Counted from the first letter of the stretch, positions 1-8,560 are shown. The stretch is 64,000 bases of DNA from Bacteroides fragilis (GCF_002849695.1 NZ_CP018937.1:2542001-2606000), one strand, 5' to 3'. Numbers and translations: made by a program. The notes: generated from the letters alone by a model not told the origin.

Positions 1-2
1 TA

Positions 3-1067
3 TCATCCTATCGGCTTCATATCCTGGTCCACCGGAGTCTCAGCATTCCAAGGCAGAATGGCCGCGTCCTGCAAGGTCAGTCCCCGCTTACCCAGCGTCA
101 ACGTATATATGTATTGGTTTCCCCGATCCCATGCCTGATTGAAGACATCGGTCGTAAGGGTCAGTTCACGTTCGGTGGCGGTGTTACCCAAACCGGCTTC
201 GCCCAGCCGCAAAGTCAAAGTGACCCGTGCAGACGATGCTGCCGCCGTTTTCGGCGCCACCAGTCCATAGGCCACGGTAACAGCTCCGGTGGTTCCTATC
301 TTCTGCGGGTTTGCCGAAGGGGTGAAGGTTAGCTTACCACTTGCAGACAATCCGGATAGCGTCCCATCCGATAAAGCCATCGCGCCCGAAGTGCCCGTAA
401 GAAAGGGTGTAGCGCCTCCCTCGGCGGTCAGGTGAACGCTTTTTACATAGTCATACACCGCATCCGCAGGCCGGTCAGTCGCATTCTGGATGCGAAACAC
501 CAGTTGTGCCAACGCATGTTGCAAGTAAATGGCAGGAGTGGCACTTTGGCTGTTGGCAGTGATGGGCTCAGCCGATCCCTGAGTGGAAGTGGCGGAACCG
601 TACAGATAGTCATGGACGGAACAACCGTAGTCATTGGCTCCGTCAAAGGTCTGCCCCTCAGGCAGAGTTACCGGAAGTGTGGGCAGAGTGGTTCCGCTAC
701 CGGCCGTCAACGTCACGGTGGCAGGTGACCAGGCATGGAGCCTTGCCGTCCGGAGACTGACATAGGTAGGCGGGGTGCTGCTCCAACTGTTGCCGGACCC
801 TTTGGTAAAGGTGGCTCCCGTGGCACTGCTACCGGGATAGAGACTACCATCCGGAGCTGCGAGGTAGATGCCAATGCTATTGATCCGGTCTGCACCCGTA
901 CCGATGCCATTGACAAGGGTACGGCTGGAGACGAGGGTAGCACCGGCATGAATACCGGGACGCAAGGGGACGCGGTCTCCGTCGGTGGCGGAAGAGTCTT
1001 CGCCGGAACAGGCACCGAAAAACAGAGCTACGCTCCAAAGGAGTAAAAAGGTAAATGGTCGGGTCAT
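3..1067 (-). CDS. Fimbrillin family lipoprotein (fimbrial operon, last gene seen)
   Basis: Predicted surface lipoprotein of 354 residues. The N-terminus has a hydrophobic stretch ending in a lipobox with Cys20 (FFGAC), so export and lipidation are expected. The body is Ser/Thr/Gly-rich beta structure as in Mfa/FimA-type fimbrillins, with a C-terminal strand ending in a Trp-containing motif (AAILPW, about residues 335-340) shared in pattern with the next four genes. Family knowledge: such proteins are pilus shaft, anchor or tip subunits, handed over as lipoproteins and polymerised by strand exchange at the cell surface. It is the most distal gene of the operon inside the window; the TGA stop at 3-5 is present, so it is complete. 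Which pilus position it fills cannot be told from sequence alone. Confidence 0.8.
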   Translation of the reverse strand: MTRPFTFLLLWSVALFFGACSGEDSSATDGDRVPLRPGIHAGATLVSSRTLVNGIGTGADRINSIGIYLAAPDGSLYPGSSATGATFTKGSGNSWSSTPPTYVSLRTARLHAWSPATVTLTAGSGTTLPTLPVTLPEGQTFDGANDYGCSVHDYLYGSATSTQGSAEPITANSQSATPAIYLQHALAQLVFRIQNATDRPADAVYDYVKSVHLTAEGGATPFLTGTSGAMALSDGTLSGLSASGKLTFTPSANPQKIGTTGAVTVAYGLVAPKTAAASSARVTLTLRLGEAGLGNTATERELTLTTDVFNQAWDRGNQYIYTLTLGKRGLTLQDAAILPWNAETPVDQDMKPIG

Positions 1068-1083
1068 CTATTATTTGGTTTAA

Positions 1084-1194
1084 TTCACCACAGAGGGACA
1101 CTGAGTCTCACAGAGTTTTACTGTTCTAAACTGTTCATCATTGATCATTGATCGCTGGTCGTTCATCATTGATCGTTCCGTCCTCTGTGGTGAA
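1084..1194. repeat. Palindromic intergenic element, copy 1
   Basis: Outer arms TTCACCACAGAGG(G)A at 1084-1098 and TCCTCTGTGGTGAA at 1181-1194 are inverted copies. The centre holds two direct copies of GTTCATCATTGATC (1134-1147 and 1161-1174). It lies between two co-directional fimbrillin genes. Same family as the copies at 2401, 9302, 10244, 12071, 14845, 35946 and 42163. Confidence 0.8.
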
Positions 1195-1213
1195 TGTATT
1201 TCATAACTATTAC

Positions 1214-2359
1214 CTATTGTATTTCTAAAGAACCTCCGGTTTTTCCACTCCACTGGGCTACGGTCACGCTGGTGATAGAGAGTTCTTTACCGCTGAGCTT
1301 GACGGTGTAGAGGTAATTCTCGCCGGCTTTCCAGGCATTCGTCGCAGCATTACCGAGACTGACCGCATAATCCTGACCGTCAATCTTGAGGGTGACCTCT
1401 ACATTCGTTTTGTCCTGCGTCGATTCGGGAAGCACCAAGATACTTACTTTTTTCGAAGCGTTCTGGGCTGTGGTTCTGGCATTATCAGCGTCAGCCGAGG
1501 CTTTCTGCAAAGTATAATTCGAAATACCTCGTGTATAGGTCGCTGCCGCAGGGCTGCTTCCCGGGGTTATCGTACCGTCCGAAATCTTCATTGTAGGATT
1601 GGTACCGCCATTATTCAGTATAGTGGCAGAATTTACATTCTTAAGCACCAACTTGGTTAACGCACCGGTATTCTTATAAGTATGATCCGCGTATACCCGG
1701 AAGCTGACCATGGCAAGGGCATGCTTCATGGAGAGAGTGACTTTTCCGTCTTTAGCGGATACGCCTTTTTTATAGCTGGCTTTCGGAGTACTTGTTTGAT
1801 CGGCATACATATAGTCCACTTCTCCCGAAGCCGTAAGAAGCGCTGTACTGCTACCGCTATTATCTGTTGAAGCATCAATCGCAGCAGATTCTGTCCCCGG
1901 AAATACAGAGATATTCACGGTAGAATTAGCAGTCACCTGCCCGCTTCCGTTCACCTTCAAAGCGGTACCGGTTGTCGCAAGCGCCCCGCCTGTCCCCGGT
2001 TTATAGGCCGGATAATGCGCATAAATGTTCGCCTCTTCTGCCGAGAGATAAATCTTATCCGTACCGCTATTACTCCAACTGCCACCACTATAGGCATAGA
2101 GCCCGTAATTATTCGTCGCATTGTTGGTCGTCGCGTTGCTTGCGTATACCGCGATGCTTCCCATCGCAGCTCCGTCCGTAGCCGCATCTGTGCCTTGTAT
2201 CGCGCTGCGTGTCAGTGCCACCTGCGGTGACACCTGCAATTCTACTCTTTCCTCTTCGTCCGGCCCTTCTTCGGGCAATGCGCTCTCACCGCACCCTACG
2301 GCAAGAAGCATTGCCGGAAGAGCAAGCAGCCAATGAACTTTCATATTATGGTTCATCAT
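1214..2359 (-). CDS. Fimbrillin family lipoprotein
   Basis: 381-residue predicted lipoprotein with lipobox MLLAVGC, Cys23. The protein is rich in Asn, Thr, Ser and Ala, and ends with LSITSVTVAQW followed by a short Gly-rich tail, the same C-terminal strand pattern seen in its neighbours. This is typical of Bacteroides fimbrillin (Mfa-like) subunits. Two consecutive ATG codons open the frame and a further Met lies at residue 6; all give a usable signal peptide. It lies 55 bp or more from both neighbours, with a palindromic element on each side, and is read with the rest of the leftward fimbrial operon. Confidence 0.8.
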   Translation of the reverse strand: MMNHNMKVHWLLALPAMLLAVGCGESALPEEGPDEEERVELQVSPQVALTRSAIQGTDAATDGAAMGSIAVYASNATTNNATNNYGLYAYSGGSWSNSGTDKIYLSAEEANIYAHYPAYKPGTGGALATTGTALKVNGSGQVTANSTVNISVFPGTESAAIDASTDNSGSSTALLTASGEVDYMYADQTSTPKASYKKGVSAKDGKVTLSMKHALAMVSFRVYADHTYKNTGALTKLVLKNVNSATILNNGGTNPTMKISDGTITPGSSPAAATYTRGISNYTLQKASADADNARTTAQNASKKVSILVLPESTQDKTNVEVTLKIDGQDYAVSLGNAATNAWKAGENYLYTVKLSGKELSITSVTVAQWSGKTGGSLEIQ

Positions 2360-2400
2360 GTTTCGTTTTTCCTTTAATATATAATTCGTTTTTCTTTTGA

Positions 2401-2520
2401 GTTCACCACGGAGGACACAGAGGACACAGAGTTTTTTTTTAGTCTTTCTATCTATTACCTCTTGAATAAATCCCCTCTGTGTACTCTGCGTACTCTGTGG
2501 TGAAATTACTCTGTGGTGAA
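2401..2520. repeat. Palindromic intergenic element, copy 2
   Basis: Left arm GTTCACCACGGAGGACACAG and onwards from 2401; right arm of CTCTGTG units ending GTGGTGAA at 2520. The right end carries a tandem duplication of a 17-bp unit (ACTCTGTGGTGAAATT) and stops one base before the TAA of the next fimbrillin gene (2522-2524). Confidence 0.8.
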
Positions 2521-2521
2521 A

Positions 2522-3490
2522 TTATTCCGCCTCCAGGTCACCGTCCACCGTCACCGTAGTCCACGGTTGCACGGTCACGGAGGTGATTCCTAATTCATGG
2601 TCACCGATGGTCAGCGTCACGGTATGGGACATGCCTGCCTGCAACAGATTCTCTCCGGCGGCGTAGTTCACCGTTAAACCGCTGAACGTGCCTATGGAAG
2701 TTTCTACAGTCAGTGTATAGGTGTCGCTCGCCTGTAAAGGGGGCACCTGTATCGTTCCTATTTCCACGGGAACGGTGCCGGTCACCTCGGTTCCCGGTCC
2801 GGCAAGGCTCAGTGAGAGTCCGGCGGGATGTTCCTCCGTAGCGCTGAACACCGGCACTCCCGTAGCCAACGTCAAGTCCGCGCAAGGCAGCGCCCCGTTC
2901 ACCGTAATCCGGCGGATGCTTACAGCCACTCCGTCCGTCAGGCCCTTGCAGGCTTTGAAGCAGAGCTGTGTGAGCAGATGGCTGAACTCCAGCGGACGGT
3001 CCGCCTTCAAGCGGTTGCCGGCAAAGCGCTCACCTTCCCACTTGTTGCCACGAAGCTCGGCGGCATAAAGCAGGTCGGTCTGTCCCGTAAGCACGAAAGA
3101 CGCCACGCCGCTTACCGGAACGGCCGCCGGAGCGAAAGCGGTCAGGTAGAGCCAGTCGCCCGAAGGGGGGAATACAGGCCCGGCTTCCGCCGCCGCTTTC
3201 CACTCCATAGCGCCGTCAGTCTTGACCGTGGCGTCCCAAGCGCCTTCGTATGCCTCCGATAAAGAAGCGTAGTCACCCTTCACAGTAGAAAGTGCCACCG
3301 TAGCTTCGAACTCCTGTTCCGGCAGATTGCCGGCAGCGGCATCCCTCGACAGCGCTCCGTCCCGGGCACAGAGCTGCACCGGGACCCTCTCTTCCGTCAA
3401 GAGAGAGTCGCCGGCGGCCGTACAGCCGGAAACCCATGCGCCCAGCAGGGCGAAGAGGCTTATCTGTGTAAAAGAGTGTTTCGTCAACAT
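2522..3490 (-). CDS. Fimbrillin family lipoprotein
   Basis: 322-residue predicted lipoprotein with lipobox AWVSGC, Cys23. It shows the fimbrillin pattern: exported beta-rich domain, central FSHLLTQLCFK segment (about residues 167-177) that matches the HLLTRLSFAL segment of the gene at 4553 and the EHLTTQLNFAM segment of the gene at 3506, and the C-terminal strand LGITSVTVQPW. The HxLT(x)L core is a recurring family signature in Bacteroides fimbrillins. The gene is 15 bp downstream of the preceding fimbrillin, clearly co-transcribed. GC is higher than in the gene at 1214, suggesting subunits that diverged or were recruited separately. Confidence 0.8.
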   Translation of the reverse strand: MLTKHSFTQISLFALLGAWVSGCTAAGDSLLTEERVPVQLCARDGALSRDAAAGNLPEQEFEATVALSTVKGDYASLSEAYEGAWDATVKTDGAMEWKAAAEAGPVFPPSGDWLYLTAFAPAAVPVSGVASFVLTGQTDLLYAAELRGNKWEGERFAGNRLKADRPLEFSHLLTQLCFKACKGLTDGVAVSIRRITVNGALPCADLTLATGVPVFSATEEHPAGLSLSLAGPGTEVTGTVPVEIGTIQVPPLQASDTYTLTVETSIGTFSGLTVNYAAGENLLQAGMSHTVTLTIGDHELGITSVTVQPWTTVTVDGDLEAE

Positions 3491-3505
3491 GGGCTACAGG
3501 GAAAT

Positions 3506-4519
3506 TTATTCTAATGTCGCGCTGCCGTCAGCACCGGCCTTCCATGGAGTCACGGTAGCGGTAGCCGTCACTTTGGTAGCATTCGCACCCTTCGGCTCTT
3601 TCACTGTCAAGGTGATCAGGTGGGCTTCGCCTTTCACTGTAGCCAGATCATCTCCGCCCGCAGCCTTAACGGGCACATTGTGGAAAGGAATGTCTGTGCC
3701 ACCTACATTGATAATGGCGCAAACCGTCAGTTTAGCCGCAGGACGGATCATGACCGGTGTACCCACTTTCACGGCTTCCGCCGACAACACATTGTTAGAA
3801 ATGCCCGGGACAGGAAGAGTACCGCTATTGATATTATCCCACGTCACATCGCCATTGGTGGCGTTCACCATGGTAGGACGATAAGCCTCCTGCACCTCAA
3901 TGCTTTTCAGGCTGACCGTTTTACCTGCCCACTCTCCTTTGCTCTCGGCAATCGGTTCCAGTTTCATCGCAAAATTAAGCTGAGTGGTGAGGTGCTCAAA
4001 AACCAGGGCGGCTGTTTGCGATGCCCCGCTGTTGCCGGCCGCTACTTCCTTCGCATACATCACGTCCTGCTGTCCGTCTGTCTGAAGGATCTTTACTGTA
4101 GTCGCACTCACCTCACCTGCGGGAGAGACTGCCGCCAGGAAAGAATTCTCACTCGTATTTGACGCATGATAGTAAAGAGTAGGGTTCAGCCCTAAATCGG
4201 CGGCAGAACCGCCTACCGTGAAAGTGGTGTTCGATACGGTTGCGCGTGCATTCAGCGTTCCGTTGTCGGCAACATCGTTCTTGGTGACCGGAGTAAAACC
4301 CGACCAATTTCCCGATGTTCCGTCGTGCATCAGCACGGTAGCTGTCACCTCGGCTCCTTCGGTAGCCACAGCACGGCTGGTGGCCAGGCCCTGTACGCTC
4401 TGCGACACCCGGATAGGGGTTGCGTTCACCGGATTCTCGGGCAGACTGTCCGTGTCATTGCTTGAGCAGCCCGCCAATAGGAATGCCATGACCGCTACAC
4501 TTAATTTCGTTTTCATCAT
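3506..4519 (-). CDS. Fimbrillin family lipoprotein
   Basis: 337-residue predicted lipoprotein; lipobox FLLAGC gives Cys18. The middle carries VFEHLTTQLNFAMKL and the C-terminus ATVTPW, both typical of the fimbrillin group seen in this operon. Two ATG codons start the frame in tandem. It is third of five fimbrillin genes in transcription order and 33 bp from the upstream one. Role as shaft or accessory subunit of a type V-like pilus is inferred from family and context; no tip-adhesin domain can be recognised. Confidence 0.8.
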   Translation of the reverse strand: MMKTKLSVAVMAFLLAGCSSNDTDSLPENPVNATPIRVSQSVQGLATSRAVATEGAEVTATVLMHDGTSGNWSGFTPVTKNDVADNGTLNARATVSNTTFTVGGSAADLGLNPTLYYHASNTSENSFLAAVSPAGEVSATTVKILQTDGQQDVMYAKEVAAGNSGASQTAALVFEHLTTQLNFAMKLEPIAESKGEWAGKTVSLKSIEVQEAYRPTMVNATNGDVTWDNINSGTLPVPGISNNVLSAEAVKVGTPVMIRPAAKLTVCAIINVGGTDIPFHNVPVKAAGGDDLATVKGEAHLITLTVKEPKGANATKVTATATVTPWKAGADGSATLE

Positions 4520-4552
4520 TTTTTTTTAAGTTTATAGTTAATAATATAGTTG

Positions 4553-5509
4553 TTATTTCAAGGATTCACCGTTTACCTTGCCTCCATCCAGTTCGCCGCT
4601 TCCCGGTTTCCCCGCCTGCCACTCTCCTACTGTGGCCACGGCGCTTATCTCTGCAGGATCGGGTGCTGAAGGTGAGGGTAACTCCACCTTCACCGTATAC
4701 GAGATGCCTCCCTCGCCTGCCCCGCCTCCTTCGAAACGGATGGGAAGTTCCCGGTAGACCCGGTCGTGCGTACGGTCATCGTCCACGGCCAGCGTCAGGT
4801 CGAGGGTGAACGTAGCCGAAGGTTGCACCAATACATAGCCCGGAAGAGAAAGTTTGCCATCGGTAAACCCTAATCCGTCCCCTCCTTCCTCAACGGTATA
4901 GATGGGCACCGAAACCGTTTCATCCGCAGCGGTAAGCAGTTCCGTAGCAAGCGAAAGGCTGACCTCGCCCGCCAGGCCATTGAGGTGGAGCTCACGGATG
5001 CGAAACCCTTCGGTGTTTTCCGCCTCGATGGTGAGGGCAAAACTGAGCCGGGTCAGCAGATGGCGGTACATCAGCGACTGTTCTTCCGCCGGACCGAAAG
5101 GTGACGACAGCGAACCGGACTGTTCCCCGGTCAGCATCAGGTCTTCTTCGCCCGTGAGCCGGTAAGTCAGGCTGCCGTCCGCCTCCAGGGGAGCCGGGGG
5201 ATAATATCCCCTCAGAAAGAGCGCCGAACCGTCAGCGGGATAATAGCGTTCGGGGGTGAGGCGGATTTCGTTGTCCGTAGCCACCCCGTCCCAAGCACCG
5301 TCGTACTCTCCCGTGCGGCTTCCATAGGCAATGCCCACAGAAGTTTCGCCAAAGGTGCTGACCAACGCACGGGTGCGGATGCCTGTGTAAAGCCGGATGG
5401 GGACAGGCTCTACCTCGGGACGCGGCTCAAGGGTGCGCTCGGTGCAGGAGCAGAAGCAGAAGCCAATAAGAGCGACCACTTTTATCATATATTTCGGCTT
5501 GAATATCAT
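4553..5509 (-). CDS. Fimbrillin family lipoprotein
   Basis: 318-residue predicted lipoprotein. The signal peptide ends in a Cys-rich stretch FCFCSC; the likely lipidated residue is Cys22, or Cys15 if translation starts at the second Met (5488). The central YRHLLTRLSFAL segment and the C-terminal AVATVGEW strand match the other fimbrillins. It is the first fimbrillin after the DUF3575 gene. In related Bacteroidales pilus operons the genes next to DUF3575 often encode the anchor or the main subunit, but sequence alone does not decide this. Confidence 0.78.
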   Translation of the reverse strand: MIFKPKYMIKVVALIGFCFCSCTERTLEPRPEVEPVPIRLYTGIRTRALVSTFGETSVGIAYGSRTGEYDGAWDGVATDNEIRLTPERYYPADGSALFLRGYYPPAPLEADGSLTYRLTGEEDLMLTGEQSGSLSSPFGPAEEQSLMYRHLLTRLSFALTIEAENTEGFRIRELHLNGLAGEVSLSLATELLTAADETVSVPIYTVEEGGDGLGFTDGKLSLPGYVLVQPSATFTLDLTLAVDDDRTHDRVYRELPIRFEGGGAGEGGISYTVKVELPSPSAPDPAEISAVATVGEWQAGKPGSGELDGGKVNGESLK

Positions 5510-5544
5510 ATTCCCAATCTTCTTGTTTTAGTTCACCACTATTA

Positions 5545-6690
5545 TTAAAACCTATATCCCACGCCCACGTTGATCCCCGTCAGCCCCCAACGGACGGACG
5601 AGGCATCGTGATGATAGTATGCATGGGGCGGCTCGTTGTCGTAAGCCTTCGCCGAGGCATTGCGATAGCCTCCACGTATCCCGGCTTCTATCCCCCAATG
5701 GCGTGACAGGGGCAGATAGACACCGAAAGAAAGTCCGGTATGCCAGTAGCATCCCGTGCGGCTGGCACCTGTAGCGCCCGCATCTCCCGAAGGTGAAGGC
5801 TGATAGTCGAAGTCGCCCAGTTGCCCGTAAACTCCCAGATAGAACCGGCGGTAACGCCCGTCTCCCCTAAGCCACAGGCGGGGTTCGAGGCTAATGCCCG
5901 AAACACCCCAGAAACGGTGCTCCTTCCCCCCTTTCCAACCGGAATATGCCGCCGAGGCCACCACTGACCAACGACGGGCAAAGCACAGTTCGGCAGCCAG
6001 GTTGGGACGGAAAGCCGCCAAACGGCCCTCCGGCGTCAGACCCGCCCAGTCGGACAGATTGGTTTTCAGGGAGAAGATGACCCGCGAGGGCCCGACCTGC
6101 GCAGGGTATGCGTGCTCCGCCGCGAGCGGGCGGGACTGTTCGTGAAGAGCGGGTACCGGGCACGTTCCGCCCTCCGGCAACGAAGGAGCCCGTGCGGGCA
6201 AAAGCGGATAACGGGAGGCATACCCGGCATAGCGGGAACGGCTCAGGGTATCGGCCGCCAACGGTTCGCGCAGGCATACCACCACCACATCGCGCTCCTC
6301 GTCGGGACACGGCACGGCATGGTTGTGTGTCACAAACCAGGCTTCTTTCATCCCCTTGCGGGTGATAAGTTCGGATTTCACACGGCTGCTGCGTACATAA
6401 CCCAGCCGGAGATTATCGCGCACACTGCTCCCCGATGTACAGTAACCGTCTACGTAGATGCGCATCTTTCCATCCACGATGGAGGAACGGAAAGCGGTGA
6501 CTGCCGCAAAAAGCCGTTTCAGTTCGTGGTCGTTGCCACGATAGTCGGCATACAGCACATCACGCCCCTGTACAAAACGGAATGTATGCAGCGAATCGCA
6601 CCGCCGGGCAGGGCAAACGCCGCCCTCTTGTCCCAAGGCAGGGGCGGAAAGCAGAAAGACATATAGGAGCAGAAGTAAAATCCGGTTCAT
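5545..6690 (-). CDS. DUF3575 outer-membrane protein with OmpA-like N-terminal region
   Basis: Starting at the ATG at 6690 gives 381 residues with a clean Sec signal peptide (LLLLLYVFLLSAPALG, cut before Gln); an in-frame TTG three codons upstream is less likely. Residues of about 30-140 resemble an OmpA-like fold (DGYCTSGSSVRDNLRLGYVRSSRVKSEL), and the C-terminal half matches DUF3575, a predicted beta-barrel rich in aromatic residues and ending in VGVGYRF with a terminal Phe as in outer-membrane proteins. DUF3575 proteins are recurrent partners of fimbrillin operons in Bacteroides; a role in pilus anchoring or assembly is inferred. It is 14 bp downstream of the unknown gene at 6715. Confidence 0.8.
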   Translation of the reverse strand: MNRILLLLLYVFLLSAPALGQEGGVCPARRCDSLHTFRFVQGRDVLYADYRGNDHELKRLFAAVTAFRSSIVDGKMRIYVDGYCTSGSSVRDNLRLGYVRSSRVKSELITRKGMKEAWFVTHNHAVPCPDEERDVVVVCLREPLAADTLSRSRYAGYASRYPLLPARAPSLPEGGTCPVPALHEQSRPLAAEHAYPAQVGPSRVIFSLKTNLSDWAGLTPEGRLAAFRPNLAAELCFARRWSVVASAAYSGWKGGKEHRFWGVSGISLEPRLWLRGDGRYRRFYLGVYGQLGDFDYQPSPSGDAGATGASRTGCYWHTGLSFGVYLPLSRHWGIEAGIRGGYRNASAKAYDNEPPHAYYHHDASSVRWGLTGINVGVGYRF

Positions 6691-6714
6691 GGCAGACAAT
6701 CTCTAAAAATCAAA

Positions 6715-7107
6715 TTACAAACACAATTCCGTCAAATGAATCTCACCGAAGATGCTGCGCATCATCTGGTTGACCACACCCATACGGGAAGCGACTACCC
6801 CATAGCGTCCGTAGACACGCTGTTCGTCCACGTCGGGAGAAACCGGGTGTACACCCTCGTTCAGTATCAGCAAAAGGGATAAAAGGTTGACAGACTCCAA
6901 AGGCTTACAGAGTTCGTACGACTCCGGCTTATCCGGAGCCTCCCGACAGACACAACGAACCAAGCCTCCGCCCTCTAATTGAAGCAGAAGTACGGAAGCA
7001 TCTTCAAAAATACAGTCAGCAGGATGGTAAGGACAGCCGCAGGATGTGTCCCGATAATAGATATAACGCAAAAGCCTGATGGCTTCCTGAGTAATTGCTG
7101 TAAGCAT
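6715..7107 (-). CDS. Unknown protein, first gene of the phase-variable fimbrial operon
   Basis: Start chosen at the ATG at 7107, giving 130 residues; an earlier in-frame ATG (7158) would put the left inverted repeat of the promoter switch inside the coding region, which is unlikely. I do not recognise the family. It has no signal peptide. Five cysteines fall in two groups, SCGCPYHPADC (about residues 20-30) and RCVC (about 51-54), which could bind metal. The rest looks helical. It is the first gene read when the invertible promoter faces left and is only 15 bp before the DUF3575 gene, so a regulatory or assembly role in fimbriation is plausible but unproven. Confidence 0.65.
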   Translation of the reverse strand: MLTAITQEAIRLLRYIYYRDTSCGCPYHPADCIFEDASVLLLQLEGGGLVRCVCREAPDKPESYELCKPLESVNLLSLLLILNEGVHPVSPDVDEQRVYGRYGVVASRMGVVNQMMRSIFGEIHLTELCL

Positions 7108-7131
7108 ATTTTCTTGTTTTGTTGTGTGATG

Positions 7132-7156
7132 GCCGTTACTTTGTAGGTAACGGCAC
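7132..7156 (+). repeat. Left inverted repeat of the fimbrial switch
   Basis: 25 bp, the exact reverse complement of 7423-7447. Internal structure is arm GCCGTTAC, 7-bp core TTTGTAG, arm GTAACGGC, then AC. Two 8-bp inverted arms around a 7-bp asymmetric core is the layout expected of a tyrosine-recombinase crossover site. Confidence 0.92.
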
Positions 7157-7390
7157 ATGACAGACCGAAGTGTCAGCGGGCGTCTTACTCTCTAAACATC
7201 AGAAATAAAAACATTTATACGTTTAGCAACCGGCATAAAATGTCAATATCGCATTTAAACATTTAAATGTGAAAGCCACTCACATGCGGTTTTTCTTCAT
7301 AAAAAGATAAAAAGGCAGGTAAAAAAGACAGTATGGAAGATTATTTGGAGATTTAAACGAAATTATTTACGGTTTTATTTGGATATTTGC

Positions 7391-7423
7391 TTTGTTTTGT
7401 TCACTTTTGTGCAATTATATTCG
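7391..7423 (+). promoter_or_regulatory. Promoter inside the invertible segment (now facing right)
   Basis: TTTG at 7391-7394 followed 21 bp later by TATATTCG (7416-7423), one mismatch from TAnnTTTG. The -7 box touches the right inverted repeat. No comparable promoter is seen on the - strand next to the left repeat. Confidence 0.65.
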
Positions 7424-7447
7424 TGCCGTTACCTACAAAGTAACGGC
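7423..7447 (-). repeat. Right inverted repeat of the fimbrial switch
   Basis: Perfect inverted copy of 7132-7156, ending 20 bp before the stop codon of the recombinase gene. Confidence 0.92.
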
Positions 7448-7467
7448 TGATTATCAGACAGATACTA

Positions 7468-8412
7468 CTACACAGCAGCATTCATCTGTCCCATAGTGTA
7501 CTTTATGATTCCTTCGTTGACACGGTTCAACTCTTCCTCTTCAAAAGGTTTCAGGTACGTCTCCGTCACTTTAACGGACGAGTGCCCCATAGCATTGGCA
7601 ATCAAGCCTATCGGTACTTTTTGACGGAAGGCGGTTGTTGCCCATGTATGGCGGATGGTATACGAACTGATGCGGACACCCAGCCCCAACACCTTGGAAA
7701 GCCTGTCCAGGCGATGGTTGAACTTGCGGAGTTCCCGTTGATACGTTTTATATCCCGCCTCGCTCCCCCATTCGCAAGTCCCCAGGATGGGGAAAAGATA
7801 GTCCGATCCCTCCTGAGGGTTTGCATCGAGATCGATCAGAGCCTGCGTCTCCGCCGAAACAAGGGCAGTCAGCGCACGCCCCGTCTTCTTACGCTTGTAC
7901 GTCAGCCGCTTCTTGGGCTGCAAGCCCTCGGCAGGCAGATAGGCATAGTCGGCAAAAGACATCCCACGGAAACGATACATCAGGCTGGCGCGTACGCATG
8001 CCGTACGAAGCGACTTGGGAAGTGCGGAAAGGTCGGCATTGAGTATCCTGCTCATGACATCGGGTTCGATGGCACGCTTGATACCGGCACGCGTACCGGT
8101 GCCGACGTCGCTGAACAGCATAGGGTCATAGTCCTCTACTATCTTCTCGCGAACTGCCCTGCGATAAGCGGCTTTGAGCATACGGAGGTAGGTGGAAACC
8201 GTATTCTCCCTCTTACCCGCTCCCCTCAAATGATTTTCGTACCGTTTCAGACATTCGGGCGTGAGCACACCGAACGGAACAGCCTTATTTCCGCAAAAAG
8301 CGGAGAACGACTTCATGGCACAATCGTACACGTGGGCAGTGCCGTAACGCCCGCCCGACTTCATCTTTTTGACCAGAGAAGCCAAATAAAATGTTAAACT
8401 TTGTTTTTTCAT
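7468..8412 (-). CDS. Tyrosine site-specific recombinase (probable fimbrial promoter invertase)
   Basis: 314-residue integrase-family protein. N-terminal SAM-like core-binding domain at about residues 1-100; catalytic domain at about 115-300. Catalytic residues visible: Arg149 (in FRGMSFADYAYL), Lys in YKRKKTG (about 173-176), Arg254 in SSYTIRHTWAT, His277 in MGHSS and the nucleophile Tyr286 in VTETYL. The first position of the usual HxxR box is Tyr251, common in Bacteroides recombinases. Length fits Tsr-type invertases rather than phage integrases. It stops 20 bp from one inverted repeat of the adjacent switch, so it very likely acts on it. When the switch faces right, its promoter would read antisense through this gene. 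Confidence 0.9.
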   Translation of the reverse strand: MKKQSLTFYLASLVKKMKSGGRYGTAHVYDCAMKSFSAFCGNKAVPFGVLTPECLKRYENHLRGAGKRENTVSTYLRMLKAAYRRAVREKIVEDYDPMLFSDVGTGTRAGIKRAIEPDVMSRILNADLSALPKSLRTACVRASLMYRFRGMSFADYAYLPAEGLQPKKRLTYKRKKTGRALTALVSAETQALIDLDANPQEGSDYLFPILGTCEWGSEAGYKTYQRELRKFNHRLDRLSKVLGLGVRISSYTIRHTWATTAFRQKVPIGLIANAMGHSSVKVTETYLKPFEEEELNRVNEGIIKYTMGQMNAAV

Positions 8413-8552
8413 ATTTTATCAATTTAATTACAAATAACACCTCTCGCGCGTTCCGGTTCATTGCGGGCGCACGCGATGAAACATCAGGACAAATGACCAA
8501 ATGCCCGATAAACAGAGGGATCGGGGGAAAAGAACTATTCAAAAAATTCATA

Positions 8553-8560
8553 TATCTTTG
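8553..8560 (+). promoter_or_regulatory. -7 box upstream of the DUF4248 gene
   Basis: TATCTTTG is a perfect TAnnTTTG match 65 bp before the ATG at 8625; no clear TTTG at -33. Confidence 0.5.

Larger units (their letters stand above)
7132..7447. other. Invertible promoter segment (phase switch) of the fimbrial operon
   Basis: A 316-bp segment bounded by perfect 25-bp inverted repeats (7132-7156 and 7423-7447) holds no gene, is AT-rich, and lies between the fimbrial operon and a tyrosine recombinase gene. Its only good promoter match points right, away from the fimbrial genes; after inversion the same promoter would read out through the left repeat into the gene at 7107. By analogy with invertible capsule promoters of Bacteroides this is a phase switch, here in the OFF orientation. 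Confidence 0.88.

Noticed and set aside
7250..7270. Near-palindrome around CATTTAAACATTTAAATG in the fimbrial switch as a second recombination site
   Set aside because: It is AT-rich low-complexity sequence without a matching partner elsewhere in the segment.
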